From Flavonifractor sp. An10 (GTDB lineage Bacteria > Bacillota > Clostridia > Oscillospirales > Oscillospiraceae): DNA of 64,000 nucleotides. The translations under genes were made by a program, and so were the position numbers. The stretch is from NCBI RefSeq assembly GCF_002161215.1, contig NZ_NFMB01000011.1, positions 1 through 64,000 of the forward strand. Direction: 5' to 3'. The notes beneath the pieces were generated by a model. That model did not search any database. It was not told the DNA's origin and saw only the letters and a list, made by a program, of their open reading frames with translations. The number at the start of each line of letters is the position of its first letter. The first letter of the stretch is position 1. Of the stretch, positions 15,270 to 23,282 are shown in pieces.

Positions 15270-17736
15270 ATAATTCATCCTCCTTCTGCGGCGCTGCCGT
15301 GCGCATCGCCGCCTGTTCTACGAGAAAAACAGCCCCCGTATATTGCTCTTTGTGGGAAGTCACCGCGGCGCCTCCCATTGAATCCAGATACTGCTGTCCG
15401 TTTTTGGATTTTGAGATATACACATAGAAGTGGCTGCCAACATACTGATCGCGGTCATAGCAGCCCAGATAGCGCCGCGCCAGCACAGCGACGGCGCCGA
15501 TGGCCGCCGCTTTCTGCGTCACCAGGGAAACGGCCAGCTTCATTGCGGTTTTCACTTCTTCATCGTTCAATCTGGAAGTATAGATGCGCTCCAAAAACAG
15601 AACCAGCATTTCGTCAGCAGCGCGCTTTTTATCCGCCGACTGCACTTGAGCCAGATCAGCAAAAGAAAAATTAAAGTCCGCAGGTCGTTGGAACGCCCCT
15701 TTTGTCAGCCGGATGCAGGCGCGGCCCACAATGTCTTCACCTTTCCGAATCAAGATCATCTTCTTGTTGGAATCAAAGGCTGCCAGCAGGCAGTCCCTCT
15801 GGTTTCCGTCCCAGCAGGAAAGGCATGTGGTGCGGGGCAATTCTCCCAGCCTCATCGTAAAGTAGAAATCATCCGCTTCTTCCGCGGAAAATGCTCCCCG
15901 CTTCAGTGTGAGATTGGGTTTCCATGTTGCCTCCTGCACCTCGCTGATGGGATAGCGAATCTCCCGCTGCAGGTCATCGGCAAAATATTTCAACGCATAG
16001 AATTGGCCCATCAGTTCGGCCTGTACGATCCTTCTCAAGGCCTCAATAGCCTTGTCGTTGCCTTGCAGGTAGCCGTACAGAGAGCGCACCATCGCACTGC
16101 CGCCGCGCAGCAGGAAATTGGTGACCGGCTCCCTGTGCTGCTCCACAAATTCATCGGTAATGGAAAACCTTTCTTTCAGGTCAAGCCAGTCCCGATCCAT
16201 CGTCAAAACAGCGGCACGAACCTGCGTCCAGTTTTTCTGTCCGGCAATCACCGCCCCGTTGTTGAGCGCAAAGATCGCGTCCGCCTCGGACTGCATCTCC
16301 TGGATAAATACCTGCAGCTGCTCATATTTCCGCAGCAGCCACATGGCCGTCCTCCGGGTCAGGCCGCGGATGTGTCCAAAAGTGCCTCGATACCACTCAC
16401 TGAACGGCTTTTCCAGCAGACACCGGGCAAGCTGTTCCAGTTCCTGGTCTTCCATGTGGTGGCTGACCAGCCCATGCTTCAATAGCTGGCGCAAAGTGAG
16501 CAGCCGTCTGTCCACGGAAAGGGGCGTCAGCATGGCGTAGAGCCGGACATAGATTTCATCCTGCTGCCACAGCAGCCACATCTCTTCAAAGGTGTACTGC
16601 CTGCCGTCTTCCAGCAGGTCAAAATGGCTGCTGCCGCGTTCTACTGTATCGCACGCCTGCAGGTTCCTGGCTGTGAGGCTGTTGAGGTTGCAGTGTTCAC
16701 AGAACTTATCCTCAAACAGCAGCGCATACCGTCCCAGCGAAAGGAACAGCTCGCTGTGCTCGCTCACCAGATCCAGAAAATGCTTCTTCCCATGCCGCAC
16801 TGCATAAGTGAGGATAGGGAATTGATGACGCCGGATAGAGCTGAAATCCAGATGGAGCCTCCCGGAGTACAGGGCGTTGAGATAGCTCAGGTCATTTCGC
16901 AGGATCTCCTGCCGCTGTCCTTTGTCCAGCGGCGCTGTGTGCGAGATAAACCAGTTAAGGTCATACTGCCCCGCGTGATTTTCCAGCCACCGCTCAAAAA
17001 AGGCATCGATGTCTTCGGTATCATATTCAAAGGCGGCCAGCAGGCGGCGGAATTTCATCACATCGGCCGTCTCTACCCAGCAAAGGTCTTTGAGCCGTGC
17101 CGCGTTCAGATCAAGCGCCACCCCCTGCCGGTAGAGCAGTGTCAGGACCCGCTGAAGGGGCTTGTTCTGTTCCAGCAGCTCCAGCGCCTCGCGCGCATTG
17201 TTGTTCCAGTTGAACAGGTACGGGCCGAGAAACGGCTGCCGCATCATGTTCTTCTGTGCGTCCGTCAATGCGGATAATTCCTCCCGTTCTGTGGCCGGGA
17301 AGGCATTGATGTTGTCAATGATGGCCTCTCCTTCTTCCTCATACTTGATAAACGGCAGGTAGAATTTCATGTAATAAAATCGCAGGGACAAAGGGATATC
17401 CGTTCCCGCTGCCGCCAGCACCTGTTCTTTGGGATACTGCGTCAACTGCTCATCGCAGGCTACAGCCGACTGGAGCATACTTGTGATCGACCGGTCATCC
17501 ACCCCATCATTGCACAGCGCATGGTAGAGCGCCGCAAATTCCGGCGTCCGTACAAGTTCCTTCTGAATTTGCGTATTGTCATTTCCGGTGCGGAGCCTGT
17601 TCTGTAATTGAAAAGTTTCCACCCGCTCGCAGGTCTGGTCCAGGGCATCCTCCGGGAATTTTCCCGTCAACCCCAGTTTCAGGCCGCTGCTCTCCATGCG
17701 GACGAGCAGGGCTAAATGCTTCAATGTGTTTGTCAT
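15262..17736 (-). CDS. Large uncharacterised element protein (824 aa)
   Basis: Unrecognised. The first ~590 residues are predominantly helical without clear repeats. From about residue 610 there is a compact alpha/beta region containing TTCLSCWDGNQRDCLLAAFD, NKKMILIRKGEDIVGRACIRLTKG and a C-terminal YVYISKS segment. The two cysteines CLSC could bind a metal or be structural. It starts in a 4-bp overlap with the 705-residue gene upstream (GGAGGTGA before the ATG) and overlaps the 210-residue gene downstream: the three look like one functional unit. Confidence 0.6.
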   Translation of the reverse strand: MTNTLKHLALLVRMESSGLKLGLTGKFPEDALDQTCERVETFQLQNRLRTGNDNTQIQKELVRTPEFAALYHALCNDGVDDRSITSMLQSAVACDEQLTQYPKEQVLAAAGTDIPLSLRFYYMKFYLPFIKYEEEGEAIIDNINAFPATEREELSALTDAQKNMMRQPFLGPYLFNWNNNAREALELLEQNKPLQRVLTLLYRQGVALDLNAARLKDLCWVETADVMKFRRLLAAFEYDTEDIDAFFERWLENHAGQYDLNWFISHTAPLDKGQRQEILRNDLSYLNALYSGRLHLDFSSIRRHQFPILTYAVRHGKKHFLDLVSEHSELFLSLGRYALLFEDKFCEHCNLNSLTARNLQACDTVERGSSHFDLLEDGRQYTFEEMWLLWQQDEIYVRLYAMLTPLSVDRRLLTLRQLLKHGLVSHHMEDQELEQLARCLLEKPFSEWYRGTFGHIRGLTRRTAMWLLRKYEQLQVFIQEMQSEADAIFALNNGAVIAGQKNWTQVRAAVLTMDRDWLDLKERFSITDEFVEQHREPVTNFLLRGGSAMVRSLYGYLQGNDKAIEALRRIVQAELMGQFYALKYFADDLQREIRYPISEVQEATWKPNLTLKRGAFSAEEADDFYFTMRLGELPRTTCLSCWDGNQRDCLLAAFDSNKKMILIRKGEDIVGRACIRLTKGAFQRPADFNFSFADLAQVQSADKKRAADEMLVLFLERIYTSRLNDEEVKTAMKLAVSLVTQKAAAIGAVAVLARRYLGCYDRDQYVGSHFYVYISKSKNGQQYLDSMGGAAVTSHKEQYTGAVFLVEQAAMRTAAPQKEDELYE

Positions 17737-19850
17737 GCTGCTTCACCTCCTACGATGGTTTGCACCATTGTCAATATCTCTCTGCGCGGCCGAGGCTCAT
17801 ACATCACAAGACTCCCGCACAGCTCAAAAAATTTCCACATTTCCGCCGCCTCAAGGGTCTGAGCGTAGCCTGCCGGCCATTCCAACAATTTTTCATAGAC
17901 CATACCCAGCGCAGCTTTCCTGATCTCACCAAAATGATATCCGTGCATGAACTGGATCAGGGATTCCGCGCTGCCATTATAGCAACTTGCCAGTTTCTCC
18001 TGACACTTCATGACCTGCTGCTGCCACTGGCGTTCCTTTTCCTGTTCTTCCTGTTCGGCGGTGGCTTTTCGGTCGGTCTCCATTTCTTCCTTGGAATAGA
18101 ACCGCTCCTTTAACTGATTTACTTCGTAGCCATTGCAGGCATCGTGTGTCAGAAGCTGCCTCAGCACAGACGCCAGCAGCGGTTTGTCATAGATGCGCTG
18201 GATCACCGGGGCCTTCAGGGCACAGAGGACAAACGAATCATAGTATTCCGGCTCTGTCTGAAAGAGCGAGGCATCGATCCAGTCATAAAGCTGGCGGTGC
18301 TGCTCCGCTGTCAGGAACGGCCGGACCATAGAGAACGATTGGACTTTTTTGTTATAATAGCTTTCCTTCTTGACAAACTTCTGGTGGAAATAAAAGTTAT
18401 CTCCGAAAATTTCCTGTAGCTGGGAGAAAGTGTACTGACTGAACAGCTTTTGCGCAAACCGAAAGCACCGACAGCTGGAGATTTTCAGCGCATATTCCTC
18501 TAAAAGCTCCAGAGGATGGGCACGAGCCCCGTCCCCCTTGTGCTGCTCAAAAAACTGCCACAAATTGATCTCCTTTCGCTCCACCAGCAAAACAAAGCTG
18601 CGAAGCGTAAGCCAATGGCGCTTGTTAAAATACTCAATATACTCCACACCAGTCAGGGCCTGATACCGCGTAAGCCAGCGCCGTAGCGGGATCGCCGCAC
18701 GGGAACGGAGCATCTGCACGGTAAACAGTTCCGCATATTCCTCATTACTCAGCTCGTTTGCCAGAATGTCGTATCGCGGGTCGAAGACATCGAAGCGATA
18801 AGGGAACTGTCTTTTAATTGTTTGATTCATCCAGAGGATAGTCTGGGGGGCTGTGGGTGCAAGCCCCGTCTGGATGGCTGCCCAGAGATCCTGATATCCC
18901 TCGTACCTGACCTCAAATTTCTTGTAAACCTGGAACAGCCAGCTGATGTACGCATAGATCTCTTCCGGCTGTCCATCCGGGCCGTTCAGCAGCATTCGGA
19001 CGCAGGCCACCGCGATCTTTTCCGCCACAATGCCTTTGGATGAGAGCCGGTCCGGTATCCGGTCGGCCCACACCGCCAGGGAATTTGCCATTGTAATCTC
19101 TTCCATGCTGTACCCGGCAGTATGCAAAACCGAAAATTCCCGACTGTCCGGCTTCATGTTCATGTAGGGCAGCTTCATCAGCGTCCGCAATACCAGATCG
19201 TTTTTTCCCCGATAGCGTTTTGCCTCTTCAGCGTAGAAACGGATGAACCATTCCAGCACGCCGAAATCCCGTGCCATAGAAATCGTCCTTTCTGGTCCAA
19301 ACAGCCGCGTCAGCTGCGGCCGCATAGCCCGATAGCCGGTCTCCGGATCATCAAACAGGGAGAGCACAAACAGAGCCTCCTCCGTCCTGGCGTATTCCCT
19401 GGCGGCCAGTTCATCCAGCCGCGTGCGGCGCCGGAGAGCGTCGGTTTCCAGCAGATAGAGCGCGCCTTGCAGGTAAACATCCGTCCCGGTGGTCCTGCGA
19501 AGTTTTTGAATAAAATCGTTCCGCTGATTGCCCACAAACATTGTGTCGGCCTGGCACCGGCGGGTGTAGCCCAGGGCCAGCGCCAGCGCGCGCAGGATGC
19601 GTATGTCTGTCCCCAGTTTTTCCTCGAAGCGTTCCAGCACTTCGCCGGGATAGCGCAGGCTGTAAGCTTCAAAATAGCTGGAAACATTCTGATCTTCCTG
19701 CCAGATTTGTCTCGCTTCCAGCTGGCGGTAGAGGATTCTCGCCTCACCGTCCTGGGCTGTCTGTACAACCAATTCAGCAAAGGCGTGATACAGCGTAAGA
19801 TCTATGTCCTTCTGGAAGGTGCTGTATGCAGGTATAATTTCTTGGGTCAC
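17733..19850 (-). CDS. Large uncharacterised element protein (705 aa)
   Basis: Unrecognised, mainly helical, with a charged glutamine/glutamate-rich coiled-coil stretch near residues 600-640 (EQEEQEKERQWQQQVMKCQ). No nucleotide-binding or nuclease motif seen. GTG 19850 preceded by AAGGAGGG is chosen as start; the frame is open upstream to 19937 but without a ribosome-binding site. It is similar in length and coupling to the 824-residue gene and may form a complex with it. Confidence 0.55.
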   Translation of the reverse strand: MTQEIIPAYSTFQKDIDLTLYHAFAELVVQTAQDGEARILYRQLEARQIWQEDQNVSSYFEAYSLRYPGEVLERFEEKLGTDIRILRALALALGYTRRCQADTMFVGNQRNDFIQKLRRTTGTDVYLQGALYLLETDALRRRTRLDELAAREYARTEEALFVLSLFDDPETGYRAMRPQLTRLFGPERTISMARDFGVLEWFIRFYAEEAKRYRGKNDLVLRTLMKLPYMNMKPDSREFSVLHTAGYSMEEITMANSLAVWADRIPDRLSSKGIVAEKIAVACVRMLLNGPDGQPEEIYAYISWLFQVYKKFEVRYEGYQDLWAAIQTGLAPTAPQTILWMNQTIKRQFPYRFDVFDPRYDILANELSNEEYAELFTVQMLRSRAAIPLRRWLTRYQALTGVEYIEYFNKRHWLTLRSFVLLVERKEINLWQFFEQHKGDGARAHPLELLEEYALKISSCRCFRFAQKLFSQYTFSQLQEIFGDNFYFHQKFVKKESYYNKKVQSFSMVRPFLTAEQHRQLYDWIDASLFQTEPEYYDSFVLCALKAPVIQRIYDKPLLASVLRQLLTHDACNGYEVNQLKERFYSKEEMETDRKATAEQEEQEKERQWQQQVMKCQEKLASCYNGSAESLIQFMHGYHFGEIRKAALGMVYEKLLEWPAGYAQTLEAAEMWKFFELCGSLVMYEPRPRREILTMVQTIVGGEAA

Positions 19851-19866
19851 AATATTTCCCTCCTTT

Positions 19867-20091
19867 TCACTGCGGCCAATGCCCGCCGGTAGAATAGTTC
19901 CATTCAATCGTCCCATCTTCGTAAATTTGCGGTCCATGCGCAGTCAGGCTCCAGCCGTCGGACAGCCTTGTGAAATAGGCTACCGTTTCCCACGGGCAGC
20001 TGCCCTCCACGAAGCCGGTGCAGCGGTACTGTTTATTATTGCGGTTGGTATAAACGCGATTGACAACAGGGATGAAATACTTTCTTTCCAT
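19867..20091 (-). CDS. Small uncharacterised protein (74 aa)
   Basis: MERKYFIPVVNRVYTN at the start, then a tryptophan-rich body (CPWETVAYFTRLSDGWSL, IEWNYSTGGHW). No known domain recognised. TGGAGGAA precedes ATG 20091. Gap of 16 bp to the 705-residue gene. Confidence 0.55.
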   Translation of the reverse strand: MERKYFIPVVNRVYTNRNNKQYRCTGFVEGSCPWETVAYFTRLSDGWSLTAHGPQIYEDGTIEWNYSTGGHWPQ

Positions 20092-20115
20092 ATGGTGTTC
20101 CTCCATAAAAATATA

Positions 20116-20142
20116 GGGAGAGGACGCAGACCGCCCTCTCCC
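20116..20142 (-). terminator. Hairpin between ligA and the small gene
   Basis: GGGAGAGG pairs with CCTCTCCC, and leftward TATATTTTTA follows. It could end or attenuate the upstream part of the operon. Confidence 0.5.
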
Positions 20143-20170
20143 CATTGTCAAACTCTGATGAACCGACTGG

Positions 20171-22192
20171 TTAAGCCACACCGGCCATGCGGAAAAATTC
20201 CTCCGGCGTCAGCACCGGGATATCCAGTTCCCGCGCCTTGGACAGCTTGCTGCCGGCTTTCTCGCCGCAGACCAGATAATCGGTCTTGCGGGTCACCGAA
20301 CTGCCGGCCACTGCCCCCAATGAGGCGATCAGGCTGTTCATCTCGTCGCGGGTGTAAGGCTCGACCTTTCCCGTGACCACAATGGTCTTTCCGGAAAAAG
20401 AATTGTCCCTGTTGATGGTCTGGTTGTCGGCCTCCACCGGTTTCTGAATGTTCATCATCATCTGTAATTCCTCCCAAATACAGAAATTTTCTTCCTTGTT
20501 AAACCATTCTTGAATGTTGTTGTGCAGCGTCTCTCCAAAGTCCGGGAGCTGTCGGAAGTCATAGCCCCCATAGACGGCATCCCGGAATTCGTCCAGACTG
20601 CCGTGAAATTCCCGGCAAAGGACCTTGCTGGCGGTATTGCCGACCATCGGGATGTCCATAGCGATAACATACCGCTCGAATGTCGTGCTGCGGCTCTGCT
20701 GGATGGCGTCCCAAAGACGCTGCCAGGACTTTTCACCGAAACCGTCCATCCGGATGATCTCATTCCTATGTTGATCCAGGCGGTAAATGTCCAGATAGCT
20801 GTGAATCCAGCCGCGGCCAATCAGCTTTTCCAGCGTTCCTTCCGACAGTCCCTCAATGTTCATGGCCTTTTTGCTCACAAAATGGACGAACTGTTTAAGG
20901 CGCCGGGTCTCGCAGGCGGCGTTGTCGCAGAACAGGGTCTTGATGACCCGTTCCTCGCCGTTTTCACCGCGGCCACTGGTTTCATGGATTCTGGTCGGTT
21001 CTCCGCAGCAGGGGCACTGGTGCGGGATCACGGCATCCATAGAAAAATTGCCCCGGTCCAGGTTTTCCTCCACATGGGGAATGATCATGTTTCGCTTGCT
21101 CACCAGGATACGGCAGCCCGGCACCAATTCCAGATCCTCAATGAAGGACAGGTTGTGCAGGCTGGCTCTGGACACTTCGCATCCGTCGATCTCCACCGGC
21201 TCAAAAATGGCAACCGGGGCAATCTCGCCGGTGCGGCCGGGCGTCCATTCAATCGTCTGGAGCTTTGTCTGGAACAAATCATCCTCAAATTTGAAGGCAA
21301 GGCCGTCCTTGTAGTGATGGCCCGTGCGCCCGCAGCTTTTGGACAGCGCGATGTCGTTGTAAGTAATAACGATACCGTCAATGGGAATATCAGCGTCCGC
21401 CGCATACTCCTTGAGCTGACGGATACCGTCCTCGGTTTCCTTCTGCGTCAAAGGGCGCTTGGTGACCATGTACTTGCAGGGCAGAAAGCCCAGCGGCCGC
21501 AGCGCCTTGAGGCGCTCCGACTTGCGAGGCAGTTCCTCCATGCCCTCCAGCACAGTGAACGGCATGAACATCAGTCGCCGTCCCAGGCAGGTCCCGGCGT
21601 CAAACAGGCGCACTGAGCCGGCCGCCAGATTGCGGCCGTTCTTGTAGGGTTTCCCATCGCTGTCCACCAGAGTGGTCTTCAGCTGTTCAAAATCGCTGGG
21701 GCGGATGAACGCCTCGCCGGTGACCACCAGGCGGTCTTCATATTGGATATTCTCGGGGATGCCGCCAATAGCGCGGGTGTTGTGGGTCACGATTTCGCCC
21801 ACATCACCGTCGCCCCGGGTAGCTGCCTCCACCAATTTGCCCCCTTCATAGGTCAGCTTGATGGTAAGGCCGTCCAACTTGAGCATGAACATCACCTGAT
21901 GCTCTCCCATAAAGCGGCACAAATCCTCCGCATTCTTCACTTTATCCAGAGACAGCAGCGGAATCGAGTGATTTGTTTTTTCCAGTTTGCTGACCGCCGG
22001 GTATCCTACGGTATTGGTGGGCGAATTTGACATCTGGACGCCCGTTGCACTTTCCAACTCCTGCAGTTCCTCAAACAATCGGTCATAGACCGCATCACTG
22101 ACGCTTGGGCTGTTGAGATTGTAATACTCATTCCGGTAGCGGTTGAGCCGGTCGTTCAGCTCCCGCTGCTTCATTAACAAATTCTGGTCCAT
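20171..22192 (-). CDS. ligA: NAD-dependent DNA ligase
   Basis: A 673-residue, full-length LigA. Domain order: Ia, adenylation domain with catalytic Lys105 in KLDG, OB fold, a zinc finger (CPCC...CDNAAC), helix-hairpin-helix segments (NIEGLSEGTLEKLIGRG, DGFGEKSWQRLWDAI, MVGNTASKVLCREF) and a C-terminal BRCT domain (FSGKTIVVTGKVEPYTRDEM...TDYLVCGEKAGSKLSKARELDIPVLTPEEF). It seals nicks using NAD+. Because it sits inside a mobile element it is probably a second ligase beside the chromosomal one, serving the element's own replication or recombination. Confidence 0.95.
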   Translation of the reverse strand: MDQNLLMKQRELNDRLNRYRNEYYNLNSPSVSDAVYDRLFEELQELESATGVQMSNSPTNTVGYPAVSKLEKTNHSIPLLSLDKVKNAEDLCRFMGEHQVMFMLKLDGLTIKLTYEGGKLVEAATRGDGDVGEIVTHNTRAIGGIPENIQYEDRLVVTGEAFIRPSDFEQLKTTLVDSDGKPYKNGRNLAAGSVRLFDAGTCLGRRLMFMPFTVLEGMEELPRKSERLKALRPLGFLPCKYMVTKRPLTQKETEDGIRQLKEYAADADIPIDGIVITYNDIALSKSCGRTGHHYKDGLAFKFEDDLFQTKLQTIEWTPGRTGEIAPVAIFEPVEIDGCEVSRASLHNLSFIEDLELVPGCRILVSKRNMIIPHVEENLDRGNFSMDAVIPHQCPCCGEPTRIHETSGRGENGEERVIKTLFCDNAACETRRLKQFVHFVSKKAMNIEGLSEGTLEKLIGRGWIHSYLDIYRLDQHRNEIIRMDGFGEKSWQRLWDAIQQSRSTTFERYVIAMDIPMVGNTASKVLCREFHGSLDEFRDAVYGGYDFRQLPDFGETLHNNIQEWFNKEENFCIWEELQMMMNIQKPVEADNQTINRDNSFSGKTIVVTGKVEPYTRDEMNSLIASLGAVAGSSVTRKTDYLVCGEKAGSKLSKARELDIPVLTPEEFFRMAGVA

Positions 22193-22512
22193 CAGGCCGC
22201 CTCCTTTTCTAAAACACGGAACGCCATAATCAGCGTCTCCGCCGTATGTTCGCTACGGGTGTATGACTTGCACACCCCATCTTCAAATTCCCAGGTGCGC
22301 GCGGCTCCCCACCAGAGGATGGCGCCGCGCCCCTCGTTTGCCGCATTGAGCTTCGGATCGGGCGGATTGAGCGTTTTGGTATAAAAGCCCTGGGTATTGA
22401 CCCAAGTGACCTCCCGCAGCTGCCCAATGCACCCCGGCCGGCAGTGGCCGATAACTTCCAGACGCATACCAGGCCGAAGAGCGCGTTTGAGCTGGTTCAG
22501 GTTTTTAATCAT
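22192..22512 (-). CDS. Uncharacterised element protein (106 aa)
   Basis: No domain recognised. A conserved-looking core RPGMRLEVIGHCRPGCIGQLREVTWVNTQGFYTKTL suggests a small beta-barrel fold. AAGGATGG precedes the start at 22512. Its stop shares one base with the ligA start, and it overlaps the upstream 72-residue gene by 8 bp. Confidence 0.55.
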   Translation of the reverse strand: MIKNLNQLKRALRPGMRLEVIGHCRPGCIGQLREVTWVNTQGFYTKTLNPPDPKLNAANEGRGAILWWGAARTWEFEDGVCKSYTRSEHTAETLIMAFRVLEKEAA

Positions 22513-22723
22513 GCCGCACCATCCTTTCCCTGTCCGGGGCATACCGGCCAAAATTCAATTCCCGGATGATGCTCTGGATCGTCTCATCATCATCCCATTT
22601 TGCAGTGAGGACGGCCCGTTCCGGCCCCTCTCCTGTGTGTACGCTTACCTCGCTGCCATAAATCTGCATCAGCACATCGGGGCGCTGGGCGCAGACCACG
22701 GCCAGATTTCCAAGCTGTTTCAT
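22505..22723 (-). CDS. Small uncharacterised element protein (72 aa)
   Basis: MKQLGNLAVVCAQRPDVLMQIYG followed by an acidic stretch (DDDETIQSIIRELNFG). Small mixed alpha/beta protein of unknown role, coupled to both neighbours. GGAGA precedes the ATG. Confidence 0.55.
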   Translation of the reverse strand: MKQLGNLAVVCAQRPDVLMQIYGSEVSVHTGEGPERAVLTAKWDDDETIQSIIRELNFGRYAPDRERMVRHD

Positions 22724-22735
22724 GGAGTTCTCCTT

Positions 22736-23218
22736 TCATGCCGTATAAAGCCAGACCACTACCGGCCGGCTCAAGTCGGCAACCACATAATTTTTCCGCA
22801 CATGAACCGGGCGGAAATTTCCGTCAAACTCACATTCGGTACTCTGTTCAATACGCCCGCCGGTCTGGGCCAGATGTTCCCGGTAGAGGCGCAGGATACG
22901 CAGGCGCTCTTTGGGCGTGTCACTCTCCCTACACCGAAGATTGGAGCAATACACATACCGATGCGGCTCGTCTTTGAGAAGAAAGCCATAGGTCATGTAC
23001 CGCCGGCACTTGTGTTCCCGCTCCCGCTCGATGTGCTTTACATAGGCTACACCCGCCTTGCCGCCTTGGGTCATACAGAGATAGCCCATTTTCCGACGCT
23101 GTTCACCCGACAACGAGATCTGCTCCATTTTCTGTCCCGGCAATCCTTTAAAAGCCCGGAAACTCTCAGGCGCATACCTGTAACCGCGTATCTCGTACTC
23201 AAATCGTTTTCTCCCCAT
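22736..23218 (-). CDS. Uncharacterised basic protein (160 aa)
   Basis: Basic, rich in Arg/Tyr/Cys, with the pair CSNLRCRE and a late beta-rich part (VHVRKNYVVADLSRPVVVWLYTA). It may be nucleic-acid binding given charge and context, but no motif proves it. It starts 64 bp after the end of the PcfJ-like gene. Confidence 0.55.
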   Translation of the reverse strand: MGRKRFEYEIRGYRYAPESFRAFKGLPGQKMEQISLSGEQRRKMGYLCMTQGGKAGVAYVKHIEREREHKCRRYMTYGFLLKDEPHRYVYCSNLRCRESDTPKERLRILRLYREHLAQTGGRIEQSTECEFDGNFRPVHVRKNYVVADLSRPVVVWLYTA

Positions 23219-23282
23219 CTAAGACCTCCATTCTATAAAGTGGGCCGGACGCCCCGAAAGACGCCCGGCCGTTGAACCTGTC

